NCBI GenBank assembly: GCA_020622165.1
Contig: JACNMN010000001.1
Location: forward strand, 62,001-126,000
Reading direction: 5' to 3'
From: Boseongicola sp. H5
GTDB taxonomy: Bacteria > Pseudomonadota > Alphaproteobacteria > Rhodobacterales > Rhodobacteraceae
Length of the DNA stretch: 64,000 nucleotides
Made by a program: the position numbers and the translations under genes. The notes under the pieces are model-generated. The model made no database searches and was not told where the DNA came from. It saw only the letters and a list, made by a program, of their open reading frames with translations. Shown piece by piece: positions 35,913-46,301 of this stretch. Each line of letters starts with the position of its first letter. Position 1 is the stretch's first letter.

Positions 35913-37219
35913 TAGCCGATCCTTTCATGGATCAGCGGCGGCGAATCCGGCGCCCGCTCCGCCAGCACATATGCATCGCGAATACGGCCCGCCTGCGCGC
36001 GCGCGGCCTCTTCGGTTGCGGCGTGGATGCGGGCCAGCGGGCGCTCGCCATCGACGCGCGCACCAATGGGCGCAATATCAGACAGGCCAACGCCCGGGTC
36101 CAGTTGATCGGTCGCCACCAGCCGCCCACCGCCCAGATGCACCACCGCCTCGCCCAGGGCGCGCGTGTCGATCGCGGCCACATGGCCGGGCTCGCCGGGA
36201 TGCACATCCATCATCACCCGCGCCGCGGGCAACCGGTCGCGCCAGCGTTCCACGAAATCCGCGGGCCCACCCAGGGCCGCGACCATTTCGCCAAACCGTT
36301 CCGCGGCCTGGCCCGAGCTGAGGGCCGCTGCGATCCGTCCTTCGCCATCGGCGGCATCCGCGGCCAGCCCGCCAAGGGCCAGAACCTCGCCGCCAAGCGC
36401 CACCGTCAAGCGGTGGAGCGATGTGCCAACCGAAGATCCGGTCAGCGCCTCCATCACCTCGATCACCTCCAGCGCGTTGCCGGCGGCCTTGGCCGCGGGC
36501 TGGCTCATATCCGTGATCAGGGCCGAACACATGCAGCCCGCCCCTTGCGCCGTTTCCACCAGCGATTGCGCCAGCGCCAGCGCGTCGTCCGGATCGGCCA
36601 TGAAGGCGCCCGATCCGACCTTGACATCCAGCACCAGCGCCTCAAGCCCCGCGGCCAATTTCTTCGACAGGATCGACGCGGTGATCAGATCGATGCTTTC
36701 CACCGTGCCGGTGACATCGCGAACCCCGTAAAGCCGTTTGTCGGCCGGGGCGATATCGCCCGACGCGCCCACGATCGCGCAGCCGATATCGGCCACCAGT
36801 TCCTGCAACTCCTCCACGCCGACCTGCGTGCGATAGCCCGGGATCGCCTCAAGCTTGTCCAGCGTGCCGCCGGTGTGGCCAAGGCCGCGGCCCGAAATCA
36901 TCGGCACATAGGCGCCGCAAACCGCCAGCGCGGGCGCCAGCAACAAGGACACCGCATCCCCCACGCCGCCGGTCGAATGCTTGTCCAGAACCGGGCCGTC
37001 CAGATCCCATTTCAGCACTTCTCCGGTCTGCAACATGCCATGGGTCAGATGCACGCGGTTGTCGCGGCTGAGACCCTTGGTGCAAACCGCCATGGCAAAG
37101 GCCCCGGCCTGCATATCGCTGACCTGACCCTGGGCGATGCCTTCGGCAAACCAGTAGATCTCGGCTTCTGTCAGGGGCAGCCCGTCGCGGGCCTTGATCA
37201 GGATCGACCGTGCATCCAT
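35912..37219 (-). CDS. deoA: Thymidine phosphorylase
   Basis: The 435-residue enzyme splits thymidine and deoxyuridine with phosphate. It has the pyrimidine-nucleoside phosphorylase signature KHSTGGVGDAVSLLLAPA, SGRGLGHTGGTLDKLEAIPG and LDVKVGSGAFM. The length is normal. Only four bases separate it from cdd upstream. It is part of the cdd-deoA-deoB-add-upp operon. Confidence 0.96.
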   Translation of the reverse strand: MDARSILIKARDGLPLTEAEIYWFAEGIAQGQVSDMQAGAFAMAVCTKGLSRDNRVHLTHGMLQTGEVLKWDLDGPVLDKHSTGGVGDAVSLLLAPALAVCGAYVPMISGRGLGHTGGTLDKLEAIPGYRTQVGVEELQELVADIGCAIVGASGDIAPADKRLYGVRDVTGTVESIDLITASILSKKLAAGLEALVLDVKVGSGAFMADPDDALALAQSLVETAQGAGCMCSALITDMSQPAAKAAGNALEVIEVMEALTGSSVGTSLHRLTVALGGEVLALGGLAADAADGEGRIAAALSSGQAAERFGEMVAALGGPADFVERWRDRLPAARVMMDVHPGEPGHVAAIDTRALGEAVVHLGGGRLVATDQLDPGVGLSDIAPIGARVDGERPLARIHAATEEAARAQAGRIRDAYVLAERAPDSPPLIHERIG

Positions 37220-37223
37220 CGCT

Positions 37224-37616
37224 CTAGACCCGGTCCATATGGTCGGCGTTGAACGCCCCCGGCAACAGCTCGGCCACCGTCATGCGCAGCGTCGCGCCAT
37301 CGGTCGTGGCAAGGGTCACCACAACGTCGCCATCGGCGAACTCCGCCAGCTTCTGCCGGCATCCGCCGCAGGGCGGCACGGGCTCAGGGCTGTCCGCGAT
37401 CACCGCGACCTCGGCGATCCGGCTGTCTCCGGCGGCGACCATCGCGGCAATTGCGCCGGCCTCGGCGCAGGTGCCTTCGGGGTAGGCGATGTTCTCCACG
37501 TTGCAGCCGCGATGCTCGCGGCCTTCGACACTGCGCAGGGCGGCGCCCACCTTGAAACCGGAATAAGGCGCGTGGGCGTTCAGGCGCACGGCGGCGGCGG
37601 CATCCAGAAGGGACAT
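37224..37616 (-). CDS. cdd: Cytidine deaminase
   Basis: The 130-residue homotetrameric enzyme deaminates cytidine and deoxycytidine to uridine forms. Catalytic features are HAPYSGFKVGAAL, CNVENIAYPEGTCAEAGAIA (Cys ligand and catalytic Glu) and PCGGCRQKLAEF (two Cys ligands), the three-cysteine zinc site. It is the first gene of the nucleoside-salvage operon, 64 bases after the histidine kinase gene on the same strand. Confidence 0.95.
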   Translation of the reverse strand: MSLLDAAAAVRLNAHAPYSGFKVGAALRSVEGREHRGCNVENIAYPEGTCAEAGAIAAMVAAGDSRIAEVAVIADSPEPVPPCGGCRQKLAEFADGDVVVTLATTDGATLRMTVAELLPGAFNADHMDRV

Positions 37617-37680
37617 GCGAGGGGGCTCCAGAGTGTTGTTTCGGAACCCAGTCTGTGCCGCGCCGGGACCAAGCGCAAGC

Positions 37681-39252
37681 CTAGGCGATCGCCCCCTGAC
37701 CCATCAGGTCCTCAAGCCGGGTTTCGACAATGGCGATCAGATCGCGCAGATCGTCCCGGCAGGCCGCCGCCAGACCGGGCAGATCGTCCCGCCGGTCGTG
37801 TTGGGCGGCGATGTTCAGGGCTTCGGCCAGATGGCGCAAACGCTCTGCCCCGACAGCTCCCGCGAGAGAGACCAGAATATGGGTCTGCGACCGGATATCG
37901 CGCAACGCACCCGCCTGAAACGCGATCTGGAGCGCCTTGGCCACATCGTGAAGATCCTCTCGCAGATGATAGAGCAATTCGCGCGCGCCGTTCGGACCTG
38001 CGGTGGTCAGCAGCGCATCGAACTGGCCTTGATCCATCGGCGGCACCCGTTCGCCGGAGGCGCCCCCCGCCGCCGCCGACACAACCGTCTCCACATCGGT
38101 CACGGACATCTCCTGGCCCGTGTGGCGCAGGATCGCCCGGCCAAAGGCCGCACCCGACCGGATCGGCTTGGCGATGATGCCTCCTGCGCCAGCGGCATAG
38201 ATCGCCTCGCGATTGTCGCGCAGCACATAGGCGGTCAGCGCCACCAGCGGCATCGCCGCGCGCGTGTCGTCCAGATTGCGGACCGCGCGCATGAATTCCA
38301 GCCCCGACATGCGCGGCATCTCGATATCGACCAGCGCGATATCGAACTCCTGGCGATCCATCAATTCAAGCGCTTCGATCCCGTCATTGGCGATCACCGG
38401 GTCCGCACCCATCGTGTTCAGCAACTGCCGGACGATGCACTGATTGGTTTCATTGTCCTCGGCGACCAGAATGCGCAAATTCGACAGGTCCGGCGGCGCG
38501 CAGGGGGGGTGCCCCGCCGCCAGCGATCGTTGCCAGGCCGCAGGCGGCAGATCCAGCATGACCACCGCGCCCCCGGTTGGCGCATCGGACAGTTCCAGAT
38601 CGCCGCCAAGGCCGACAGCCATATCCTTTGCAATGCGCAGCCCCAGCCCCGAGACGGGGGGCCTGTCATGGTTGACCCGGCGATGCGGTGTGAAAAGCCC
38701 GATCATCGCCGCGCGGGAAAACCCGGGCCCCTGATCGGCAACCGTGAACCGGAGCGCGCCGTCGCCGGTCACCTCCACACGCAGATCCACATCGCCCCCC
38801 CGGCCATGTTTCAACGCGTTCCCGATCAGATTTGACAGGATCCGATCGAGCGTCACCCGCGGAATGCCGATCCTGTCCGGCAAATGGGGCGCAGTTTGCA
38901 GAAGGAAACGGCACCCGGCCTCCGCCGCACGGCCCGCCCAACGCATCTCGACTCCGGTAAGATACCCGCGCAGGTCGATACCGCCGTCATCGAGGCGCAG
39001 CAGGGTTTCGCCCGCCGCCTCCATCAATGCGGCGTCGACAAGCTCGGCCAGCGTCTCTCCGGCGGCCTGAACCCGCTCCAGCTGCGCTCTGGTATCCGGA
39101 TGCAGCTTGTCGATATCCACAAGCCGCAACCCGCCGATCACATCGGACATCGCGGCGCGAATATCATGATTGAAAAGACGTAATGTCTCCGAGACCGGAT
39201 CGGGCCGCCCGGCGCCGCTGGCGGGCCGGTTGGTGCCAGACATATTGTCCAT
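37681..39252 (-). CDS. Soluble hybrid histidine kinase with receiver and HPt domains
   Basis: The 523-residue protein has no signal peptide, membrane helix or recognised sensor domain. In order it carries a short N-terminus, an H-box (FNHDIRAAMSDVIGG, His near residue 29), an ATPase with LSNLIGNALKHGRG, DQGPGFS and SGLGLRIAKDMAV, a receiver domain (ILVAEDNETN, phospho-acceptor in VDIEMPRMSG, lysine in AKPI) and a C-terminal HPt domain with QTHILVSLAGAVGAERL. It therefore contains a full phosphorelay to an external regulator. The input is unknown. It lies upstream of cdd on the same strand. Confidence 0.9.
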   Translation of the reverse strand: MDNMSGTNRPASGAGRPDPVSETLRLFNHDIRAAMSDVIGGLRLVDIDKLHPDTRAQLERVQAAGETLAELVDAALMEAAGETLLRLDDGGIDLRGYLTGVEMRWAGRAAEAGCRFLLQTAPHLPDRIGIPRVTLDRILSNLIGNALKHGRGGDVDLRVEVTGDGALRFTVADQGPGFSRAAMIGLFTPHRRVNHDRPPVSGLGLRIAKDMAVGLGGDLELSDAPTGGAVVMLDLPPAAWQRSLAAGHPPCAPPDLSNLRILVAEDNETNQCIVRQLLNTMGADPVIANDGIEALELMDRQEFDIALVDIEMPRMSGLEFMRAVRNLDDTRAAMPLVALTAYVLRDNREAIYAAGAGGIIAKPIRSGAAFGRAILRHTGQEMSVTDVETVVSAAAGGASGERVPPMDQGQFDALLTTAGPNGARELLYHLREDLHDVAKALQIAFQAGALRDIRSQTHILVSLAGAVGAERLRHLAEALNIAAQHDRRDDLPGLAAACRDDLRDLIAIVETRLEDLMGQGAIA

Positions 39253-39367
39253 CGTGGCGGGAACTCCAGGGCGAGCCGTCCTCGCCGGTCAACTGCGTTA
39301 CGTCACGCGTTAACTTTACATTAAGATACGTAAAAAGTCCAAGACACCCGAGAAGAATAGATTCTTC

Positions 39368-41269
39368 CTATCGGGTAGATGCATTTGGATATCCAATTCC
39401 TTTCAACGCCTCGGCGATCTCGTCCAGGATCGCCGGGTCGTCGATCGTGGCGGGCATCTTGAAATCCTCGCCATCGGCGATCTTGACCATCGTACCGCGC
39501 AGGATCTTGCCGGAGCGGGTTTTCGGCAATCGGTCGACCACAAGCGCCAGCTTGAACGCGGCAACCGGCCCGATCTTCTGGCGCACCAGCTTCACGCAAT
39601 CGGCGATGACTTCCTCGGCCCCCATCGCCGAGCCGGAATTCAGGCACAGGAACCCCATGGGAAGCTGACCTTTCAGCCCATCGCTGACCCCGATCACCGC
39701 GCATTCCGCAACCTCGGGATGCGCGGCCAGAACTTCCTCCATCGCGCCGGTGGAGAGGCGATGGCCGGCAACGTTGATCACGTCGTCGGTGCGCGCCATG
39801 ATGTAAAGGTAGCCGTCGGCATCCTTGTACCCGGCGTCGCCCGTCTCGTAATAGCCGGGGAAATGCTCCAGATAGCTTTTGCGATAGCGCGCCTCCGCGT
39901 TCCAGAGCGTCGGCAAGGTGCCCGGCGGCAGCGGCAGTTTCACCGCAATCGCGCCCAACTCCCCGTCCTTCACCGGGTGCCCGCCCTCGTCGAGAATATG
40001 CACGTCGTATCCCGGCATCGGCACGGCGGGCGAGCCGATCTTGACCGGCAGCTTCTCGATCCCCAGGGGATTGCCCGCAATCGCCCAGCCGGTTTCGGTC
40101 TGCCACCAATGGTCGATCACCGGCACGCCCAGTTTGTCCTGCGCCCATTCGATCGTGTCCGGATCGGCGCGTTCACCGGCCAGAAACAGGGTCTCCAGAC
40201 TGCTCAGGTCGTAATCGGAAACCAGCGCGCCCTGTGGATCGTCCCGCTTGATGGCGCGGAACGCGGTCGGTGCGGTGAACAGGCATTTGACCTTGTGATC
40301 CTGAATGACGCGCCAGAATGTGCCCGCGTCGGGGGTGCCCACGGGCTTGCCCTCGAACACGATCGTCGTGCAGCCGAAAACGAGCGGCGCGTAACAGATA
40401 TACGAATGCCCCACGACCCAGCCCACGTCGGACGCGGCCCAGAACACCTCGCCCGGGTTCATGTCATAAAGGTTGCGCATCGACCAGTTCAGCGCGACCA
40501 GATGTCCGCCCGTATGGCGAATGACGCCCTTGGGCTGGCCGGTCGTGCCGCTGGTGTAAAGGATATAGGCCGGGTGATTGCCTTCGACGGGCACACACGG
40601 GGCCGGATCGACACCGTACTGAAACCCGTGCCACTCCACGTCGCGCCCCTCTTCCAGATGGGCGACCTCCTGTTCGCGCTGGAAAATCACGCAGAATTCC
40701 GGCTGATGGCGGGCCAGCTCCAGCGCCCCGTCCAGAAGCGGCTTGTAATGCACCACCCGCCCCGGCTCGATCCCGCAGGAGGCCGCGATGATGCATTTCG
40801 GCGTGCAATCGTCGATCCGCACGGCGAGTTCATTGGCCGCGAAGCCGCCGAAGACCACCGAATGGATCGCCCCCAGACGCGCACAGGCCAACATCGCCTC
40901 CAGCGCTTCGGGCACCATCGGCATGTAGATGATGACACGGTCGCCCTTGGTCACGCCCTTGGCGGCCAGCGCACCGGCAAGGCTGGCGACACGGGCCTGC
41001 AACTCGGCATAGGTGATTTCGTGCTTGGTATGGGTGACCGGACTGTCATGGATGATCGCGATCCGGTCGCCATGACCGGCCTCCACATGGCGATCGACCG
41101 CGTTCCAGCAGGTGTTGACCATCCCGTCGGCGAACCATTGGTAAAGCGGCGCGTTCTCGTCGAAAAGCGCCTTGGTCGGTGCCCGGTCCCAATCGATCGC
41201 ATCGGCGGCGGCCATCCAGAATGCGTCCGGATCGGTCGCAGCCTGCGCATAGATTTCGCGGTAGCCCAT
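39368..41269 (-). CDS. prpE: Propionyl-CoA synthetase
   Basis: The 633-residue enzyme activates propionate (and less well acetate) with ATP and CoA. It opens MGYREIYAQAATDPDAFWM, typical of PrpE, then YILYTSGTTGQPKGV, WWQTETGWAIAGN, YYETGDAGYKD, TDDVINVAGHRLSTG and KTRSGKILRGTM, whose lysine is the acetylation-regulated catalytic residue of this family. GAGGAAA precedes the start. Acetyl-CoA synthetase is similar, but the N-terminus and length favour propionate. Confidence 0.92.
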   Translation of the reverse strand: MGYREIYAQAATDPDAFWMAAADAIDWDRAPTKALFDENAPLYQWFADGMVNTCWNAVDRHVEAGHGDRIAIIHDSPVTHTKHEITYAELQARVASLAGALAAKGVTKGDRVIIYMPMVPEALEAMLACARLGAIHSVVFGGFAANELAVRIDDCTPKCIIAASCGIEPGRVVHYKPLLDGALELARHQPEFCVIFQREQEVAHLEEGRDVEWHGFQYGVDPAPCVPVEGNHPAYILYTSGTTGQPKGVIRHTGGHLVALNWSMRNLYDMNPGEVFWAASDVGWVVGHSYICYAPLVFGCTTIVFEGKPVGTPDAGTFWRVIQDHKVKCLFTAPTAFRAIKRDDPQGALVSDYDLSSLETLFLAGERADPDTIEWAQDKLGVPVIDHWWQTETGWAIAGNPLGIEKLPVKIGSPAVPMPGYDVHILDEGGHPVKDGELGAIAVKLPLPPGTLPTLWNAEARYRKSYLEHFPGYYETGDAGYKDADGYLYIMARTDDVINVAGHRLSTGAMEEVLAAHPEVAECAVIGVSDGLKGQLPMGFLCLNSGSAMGAEEVIADCVKLVRQKIGPVAAFKLALVVDRLPKTRSGKILRGTMVKIADGEDFKMPATIDDPAILDEIAEALKGIGYPNASTR

Positions 41270-41444
41270 GGCGTTTCCTCCCTTTCAACGTTGCGCAGAC
41301 ATAGCCGAAGGCGCCTTTCCCGCAAAGCGACAGGGCGTCACTGGCAGCGGTAACACAGGGCACCCGCCGCGGCCTGCGGCCGGACGGGCTTGCGCCACAC
41401 GCACGCCGCGCGCCATCGGCCCGTTCCCTCCCCCGTCAGGCCGC

Positions 41445-43724
41445 TCAGCCATAAAGCCCGACCGGTGTGCCCGCCAGCGCGGACATGTTCAGCAATCCTC
41501 GCGCCGTGATCGCGGGCGTGACGATATGGGCGCGGTTGCCCATGCCCATCAGAACCGGGCCCACCTCCAGCCCGCCGGCCTTCATCTTCAGAATGTTCCG
41601 CGCCGCTCCCGCAGCATCGGTGTTGGAGAAAACCAGCGCGTTCGCGGCGCCCTCCAGCCGGGAGTTCGGGAAAATCCGTTCGCGGAGATCCGGATCGAGC
41701 GCGCTGTCGATATGCATTTCGCCCTCATATTCGAAATCCAGGCCCCGGTCGTCCAGCAGGATCAGCGCATCGCGCATCCGCTGGCCGCTGTCACTGTCCA
41801 GATTGCCGAACTGAGACCCCGAACAGAGCGCGATTTTCGGCTCCACCCCGAACCGGCGCACATGGCGCGCGGTGGCGATCACCGTCTCGGCGATCTGCAG
41901 CGGGGTCGGATGGGCGTGCACATGGGTGTCGGCGATGAAAAGCGGCCCATCCTCCAGGATCATCAGGCTCAGCGCGCCGACCGGGTGCAGCGTGCCTGTG
42001 CCCAGCAATTGCTGCACATAGTTCAGGTGCCACAGATATTGGCCAAAGGTGCCGCAGATCAGGCTGTCGGCCTCGGCGCGATGCACCATGACGGCCCCGA
42101 TGGCGGTCGTATTGGTGCGCATGATCGCGCGGGCCAGATCCGGCGTGACCCCCCGGCGCTGCATCACCTCGTGGTAGGTGCCCCAGTAATCGCGGTAGCG
42201 CGGGTCGTTTTCCGGGTTCACCAGTTCGAAATCGCGGGTCGGGCGAATATCGAGGCCCGCGCGCTCCACCCGCGCCTCGATCACCTCGGGGCGGCCGATC
42301 AGGATCGGCTTGTCGGTGGTCTCCTCCAGCATCGCCTGCGCGGCGCGCAACACCCGCTCATCCTCGCCTTCGGCAAAGACGATCCGGCGGCTGGTGGTGG
42401 CGGCCGCCTCGAAAACCGGCCGCATGATCAGCGCGGAGCGGAAGACCGACTGGTTGAGCTTCGCCTTGTAGGCCGCAAGATCGCGCATCGGGCGGGTCGC
42501 CACGCCACTGTCCATCGCCGCCTTCGCCACGGCGCTGGCGACCACCCCCATCAGCCGCGGATCGAACGGTTTCGGGATCAGGTAGTCGCGCCCGAAGGTC
42601 AACTGCTCGCCCCGGTAGATCGCCGCCGCCTCGGCACTGGTCGTGGCCCGCGCCATTGCGGCGATCCCGTCGATACAGGCCAGTTGCATCTCGTCATTGA
42701 TCTCCGTCGCACCTACATCCAGCGCGCCGCGGAAAATGAACGGAAAACACAATACATTGTTGACCTGATTGGGAAAATCGCTGCGCCCCGTGGCGATCAC
42801 CGCGTCGGGCGCGACCTCGCGCACCAGATCGGGCAGGATTTCGGGCGTCGGGTTGGCCAGTGCGAAGATGATCGGTTTGGCGGCCATTTTCCTGACCATG
42901 GCCTGGGTCAGAACGCCGGGGCCGCTGAGCCCCAGAAACAGATCCGCGCCCTCGATCACGTCGCCCAGAGCCGCCGGGACGCTGCCTTGGGCGAACTCCG
43001 CCTTCTGCGGCGTCATCTGCGCCTCCCGCCCCTCATAGACGAGGCCTTCGAGGTCGCACAGATAGACATTCTCCCGCTTCACGCCCAGCTTCAGCAACAT
43101 GTTCAGGCAGGCGATGCCCGCAGCCCCGCCACCGGTGGAGACGACCTTGATGTCGCCGAATGCCTTGTTTACCACCTTCAACGCATTGGTCGCGGCGGCG
43201 CCCACGACGATCGCCGTGCCATGCTGGTCGTCATGGAACACGGGGATGTTCATCCGCTCGCGGCACAATCGTTCAACGATAAAACAATCCGGCGCCTTGA
43301 TGTCCTCCAGATTGATCGCGCCGAAGGTCGGCTCCAGTGCGCAGACGATATCGGCCAGCTTTTCGGGGTCACTTTCATCCAGCTCGATATCGAAACAGTC
43401 GATATTGGCGAACTTCTTGAACAGGACCGCCTTGCCTTCCATCACCGGTTTCGATGCCAGCGCGCCGATATTGCCCAGGCCCAGCACCGCCGAGCCATTG
43501 GTGACGACCGCGACCAGATTGCCGCGGGCGGTATATCGCGCCGCATCCGCCGGGGTTTCCTTGATCTCAAGGCAGGCCTCCGCCACGCCGGGGGAATAGG
43601 CGCGGCTGAGATCACGACCGTTTGCCAGCGGCTTGGTGGCCCGGATCTCCAGCTTTCCGGGCTTCGGATGCTCATGATAAAACAGCGCCGCCGCGCGCAG
43701 ACTGTCAGGCTTGTCTTCGTTCAT
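41445..43724 (-). CDS. maeB: NADP-dependent malic enzyme with phosphotransacetylase-like C-terminal domain
   Basis: The 759-residue enzyme converts malate to pyruvate, CO2 and NADPH. The malic part (about 1-430) has [43 protein letters not shown] and the NADP fold [21 protein letters not shown]. The C-terminal part resembles phosphotransacetylase ([27 protein letters not shown]) and in this family acts in allosteric acetyl-CoA control rather than catalysis. The ATG at 43724 follows AGGGAGG, and a strong palindrome at 43744-43761 suggests repression. Confidence 0.93.
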   Translation of the reverse strand: MNEDKPDSLRAAALFYHEHPKPGKLEIRATKPLANGRDLSRAYSPGVAEACLEIKETPADAARYTARGNLVAVVTNGSAVLGLGNIGALASKPVMEGKAVLFKKFANIDCFDIELDESDPEKLADIVCALEPTFGAINLEDIKAPDCFIVERLCRERMNIPVFHDDQHGTAIVVGAAATNALKVVNKAFGDIKVVSTGGGAAGIACLNMLLKLGVKRENVYLCDLEGLVYEGREAQMTPQKAEFAQGSVPAALGDVIEGADLFLGLSGPGVLTQAMVRKMAAKPIIFALANPTPEILPDLVREVAPDAVIATGRSDFPNQVNNVLCFPFIFRGALDVGATEINDEMQLACIDGIAAMARATTSAEAAAIYRGEQLTFGRDYLIPKPFDPRLMGVVASAVAKAAMDSGVATRPMRDLAAYKAKLNQSVFRSALIMRPVFEAAATTSRRIVFAEGEDERVLRAAQAMLEETTDKPILIGRPEVIEARVERAGLDIRPTRDFELVNPENDPRYRDYWGTYHEVMQRRGVTPDLARAIMRTNTTAIGAVMVHRAEADSLICGTFGQYLWHLNYVQQLLGTGTLHPVGALSLMILEDGPLFIADTHVHAHPTPLQIAETVIATARHVRRFGVEPKIALCSGSQFGNLDSDSGQRMRDALILLDDRGLDFEYEGEMHIDSALDPDLRERIFPNSRLEGAANALVFSNTDAAGAARNILKMKAGGLEVGPVLMGMGNRAHIVTPAITARGLLNMSALAGTPVGLYG

Positions 43725-43743
43725 GGCACCCTCCCTTGAGTGA

Positions 43744-43761
43744 TAGTTTAGCGTTAAACTA
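43744..43761. promoter_or_regulatory. Perfect palindrome upstream of maeB
   Basis: TAGTTTA-GCGT-TAAACTA is a 7-bp perfect inverted repeat with a 4-base spacer, 20 bases before the maeB start. That position overlaps the likely promoter or transcript start, so it is probably a repressor site. I cannot name the regulator. Confidence 0.55.
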
Positions 43762-43818
43762 CCTTGCCGCCCGCTGCCAGCGCAACCCGGGACGCCCGCG
43801 TCGTCCCCGTCCACCCTG

Positions 43819-44586
43819 TCAGCTGAATTGCTCCTTGATCAGCCGTTCCTCCAGCCCGTGGCCGGGATCGAACAGGATCCGGTGCGCCACAGACGGTTCC
43901 GACCGGATCTCGACCGAGATCACATTGGCGACCGAGCGGCTGTCGGCATCGGCCATGACCGGGCGTTTCAGGTGATCCATCACCTCGAACTTCACCACCG
44001 CGCCCTTTGGCAGCAAGGCCCCCCGCCAGCGCCGGGGGCGAAAGGCCGCCATCGCCGTCAGGGCCAGAACGTCCGCGTCGATAGGCAGGATCGGCCCGTG
44101 GGCCGAATAGTTGTAGGCGGTCGACCCCGCAGGCGTGCTGACCAGCGCCCCGTCGCAGACCAGTTCCTCCATCCGCAGCTTGCCATCCACCCAGATCCGC
44201 AGCTTGGCCGCTTGCGGACCCGCGCGCAGCAGGCTGACCTCGTTGATGGCCAGCGCCTCGGTCACCCGCCCGCCTTCGGACAGCGCGCGCATGTGCAGCG
44301 GGTTGATCACCGCCTCCTCGGCGCACTCCAGCCGGTCGATCAGGCCGTCTTCGGCATATTCGTTCATCAGGAAGCCGACGGTGCCCCGGTTCATCCCGTA
44401 GACCGGCGCCTCCAACGCCTGGGTGGCATGCAGCGTGCTCAGCATGAAGCCATCCCCGCCAAGGGCCACGATCACATCCGCCTCCGACGGCTTGTGCTGA
44501 CCGTATCTTGCGGCCAGCCGATCCCGCGCCTCCTCCGCGATGGGCATCTCACTGGCCAGAAAGGCTATATTGCGGGCGGCGGGCAT
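43819..44586 (-). CDS. nadK: NAD kinase
   Basis: The 255-residue enzyme phosphorylates NAD to NADP. Motifs are [16 protein letters not shown] (catalytic Asp), [25 protein letters not shown] and the NAD-binding [25 protein letters not shown]. The ATG at 44586 has AGGGAGG upstream. The protein is shorter than E. coli NadK, as is usual in alphaproteobacteria. It lies next to maeB, which uses the NADP pool; it is divergent from glyA. Confidence 0.94.
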   Translation of the reverse strand: MPAARNIAFLASEMPIAEEARDRLAARYGQHKPSEADVIVALGGDGFMLSTLHATQALEAPVYGMNRGTVGFLMNEYAEDGLIDRLECAEEAVINPLHMRALSEGGRVTEALAINEVSLLRAGPQAAKLRIWVDGKLRMEELVCDGALVSTPAGSTAYNYSAHGPILPIDADVLALTAMAAFRPRRWRGALLPKGAVVKFEVMDHLKRPVMADADSRSVANVISVEIRSEPSVAHRILFDPGHGLEERLIKEQFS

Positions 44587-44849
44587 GGCCCCTCCCTGTC
44601 CTCGGAACCGGACCCAAGTCTTTGCGCGCCCCATCGCGAAACACAATCCTTTTGATAGCGCCGCTTGATCGGGCCTTTCCATCGGCGGTCCTGGTCACGG
44701 CCTTTCGATCACGCCATTCTCCCAAGACCGGCGGGCCAATCTGCCGAAATGCCGCCGAAGGCGCCCATTGCGGCGGAATCTCCCCTTCCCCGACCCCGCG
44801 CATTGCCATAAACAAACGCAAAATTGCACCGTGTCCAGGAGCCGCTGCC

Positions 44850-46145
44850 ATGAATGCCCCCCACCGCGATGACGGATTTTTCACCGAACCATTGGAAACC
44901 CGCGATGCGGAGCTATTCGGCGCCATCCGCTCCGAGCTTGGTCGCCAGCGAGACGAGATCGAACTGATCGCGTCCGAAAACATCGTCTCGGCCGCCGTGA
45001 TGGAAGCGCAAGGCTCCGTCATGACCAACAAATATGCCGAAGGGTATCCGGGCCGGCGCTACTATGGTGGCTGCCAATATGTGGATATCGCCGAAAATCT
45101 GGCGATCGAGCGCGCCAAGCAGCTTTTTGCGTGCGACTTCGCCAATGTGCAGCCGAACTCCGGCAGCCAGGCCAATCAGGGCGTGTTTCAGGCGCTCCTG
45201 CAGCCCGGCGACACGATCCTTGGCATGAGCCTCGATGCGGGCGGGCATCTGACCCATGGGGCGAAACCCAACCAGTCGGGCAAATGGTTCAACGCCGTGC
45301 AATACGGCGTCCGCCAGCAGGATCTTCAGATCGACTACGACCAGATCGCGGAACTGACCGCCGAGCATCAGCCCAAGATGATCATCGCCGGCGGCTCGGC
45401 CATTCCGCGGATCATCGATTTCGCCCGCATGCGCGAGATCGCGGACAGCGTTGGCGCATGGCTGTTGGTCGACATGGCCCATTTCGCCGGTCTGGTGGCG
45501 GCGGGTCACTATCCCTCCCCCTTCCCGCACGCCCATGTTGCCACGACCACGACGCACAAAACCCTGCGCGGACCGCGCGGCGGCATGATCCTCACCAATG
45601 ACGAGGCGCTGGCCAAGAAGTTCAACTCCGCCATCTTCCCCGGCATCCAGGGCGGCCCGCTGATGCATGTGATCGCGGGCAAGGCCGTGGCCTTCGGCGA
45701 GGCCCTGCGCCCGGAATTCAAGGATTATCAGGCCCAGGTGATCAAGAATGCCCAGGCGATGGGTGACCAGCTCATGAAGGGCGGGCTCGATATCGTCACG
45801 GGCGGCACCGACACCCATGTGCTGCTGGTCGATCTGCGACCCAAGGGCGTGAAGGGCAACGCGACGGAAAAGGCCCTTGGCCGCGCCCATATCACAACCA
45901 ACAAGAACGGCATTCCCTTCGACACCGAAAAGCCCACGATCACGTCGGGCATTCGCCTTGGCTCTCCGGCCGGAACCACCCGCGGCTTCGGCGAACCCGA
46001 GTTTCGCCAGATCGCCGATTGGATCGTTCAGGTGGTTGACGGATTGGCCGCCAACGGCGAAGACGGCAATGCCGGAACCGAAGCGCGCGTTCGCGACGAG
46101 GTTCTGGAGATGTGCGGACGCTTCCCGATTTATCCCGAGCTGTAG
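44850..46145 (+). CDS. glyA: Serine hydroxymethyltransferase
   Basis: The 431-residue PLP enzyme interconverts serine and glycine with tetrahydrofolate. Motifs are [49 protein letters not shown] and the PLP lysine in [19 protein letters not shown] precedes the ATG. In Roseobacter it also supports the serine cycle and one-carbon flow. The 263-base region before it, shared with nadK, holds no recognised riboswitch. Confidence 0.97.
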   Translation: MNAPHRDDGFFTEPLETRDAELFGAIRSELGRQRDEIELIASENIVSAAVMEAQGSVMTNKYAEGYPGRRYYGGCQYVDIAENLAIERAKQLFACDFANVQPNSGSQANQGVFQALLQPGDTILGMSLDAGGHLTHGAKPNQSGKWFNAVQYGVRQQDLQIDYDQIAELTAEHQPKMIIAGGSAIPRIIDFARMREIADSVGAWLLVDMAHFAGLVAAGHYPSPFPHAHVATTTTHKTLRGPRGGMILTNDEALAKKFNSAIFPGIQGGPLMHVIAGKAVAFGEALRPEFKDYQAQVIKNAQAMGDQLMKGGLDIVTGGTDTHVLLVDLRPKGVKGNATEKALGRAHITTNKNGIPFDTEKPTITSGIRLGSPAGTTRGFGEPEFRQIADWIVQVVDGLAANGEDGNAGTEARVRDEVLEMCGRFPIYPEL

Positions 46146-46171
46146 GCGGCGCACATCTTTTGGTTGATTAC

Positions 46172-46193
46172 CCTCGGCGAACCCTCGCCGAGG
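46172..46193 (+). terminator. Hairpin after glyA
   Basis: CCTCGGCGA-ACCC-TCGCCGAGG is a perfect 9-bp stem with a 4-base loop, 26 bases beyond the glyA stop. The T-run is weak and delayed, so termination may be partial or the hairpin may protect the 3' end. Confidence 0.55.
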
Positions 46194-46301
46194 CACTACA
46201 AGCGTATGTTTTTCCTATGACTTCCCGGGGTTGCCCGCATGCCGTGCCAATGGCAATTTAAGGGGCGACTGGGCACATGCCCGCCCGTTTGGCATTGACG
46301 G

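Noticed and set aside
41268..43739. Plus-strand frame of 823 codons over maeB
   Set aside because: Antisense shadow of malic enzyme, which has all motifs.
44587..44849. Riboswitch before glyA
   Set aside because: No recognisable glycine, SAM or THF aptamer core could be found by eye in this 263-base region.
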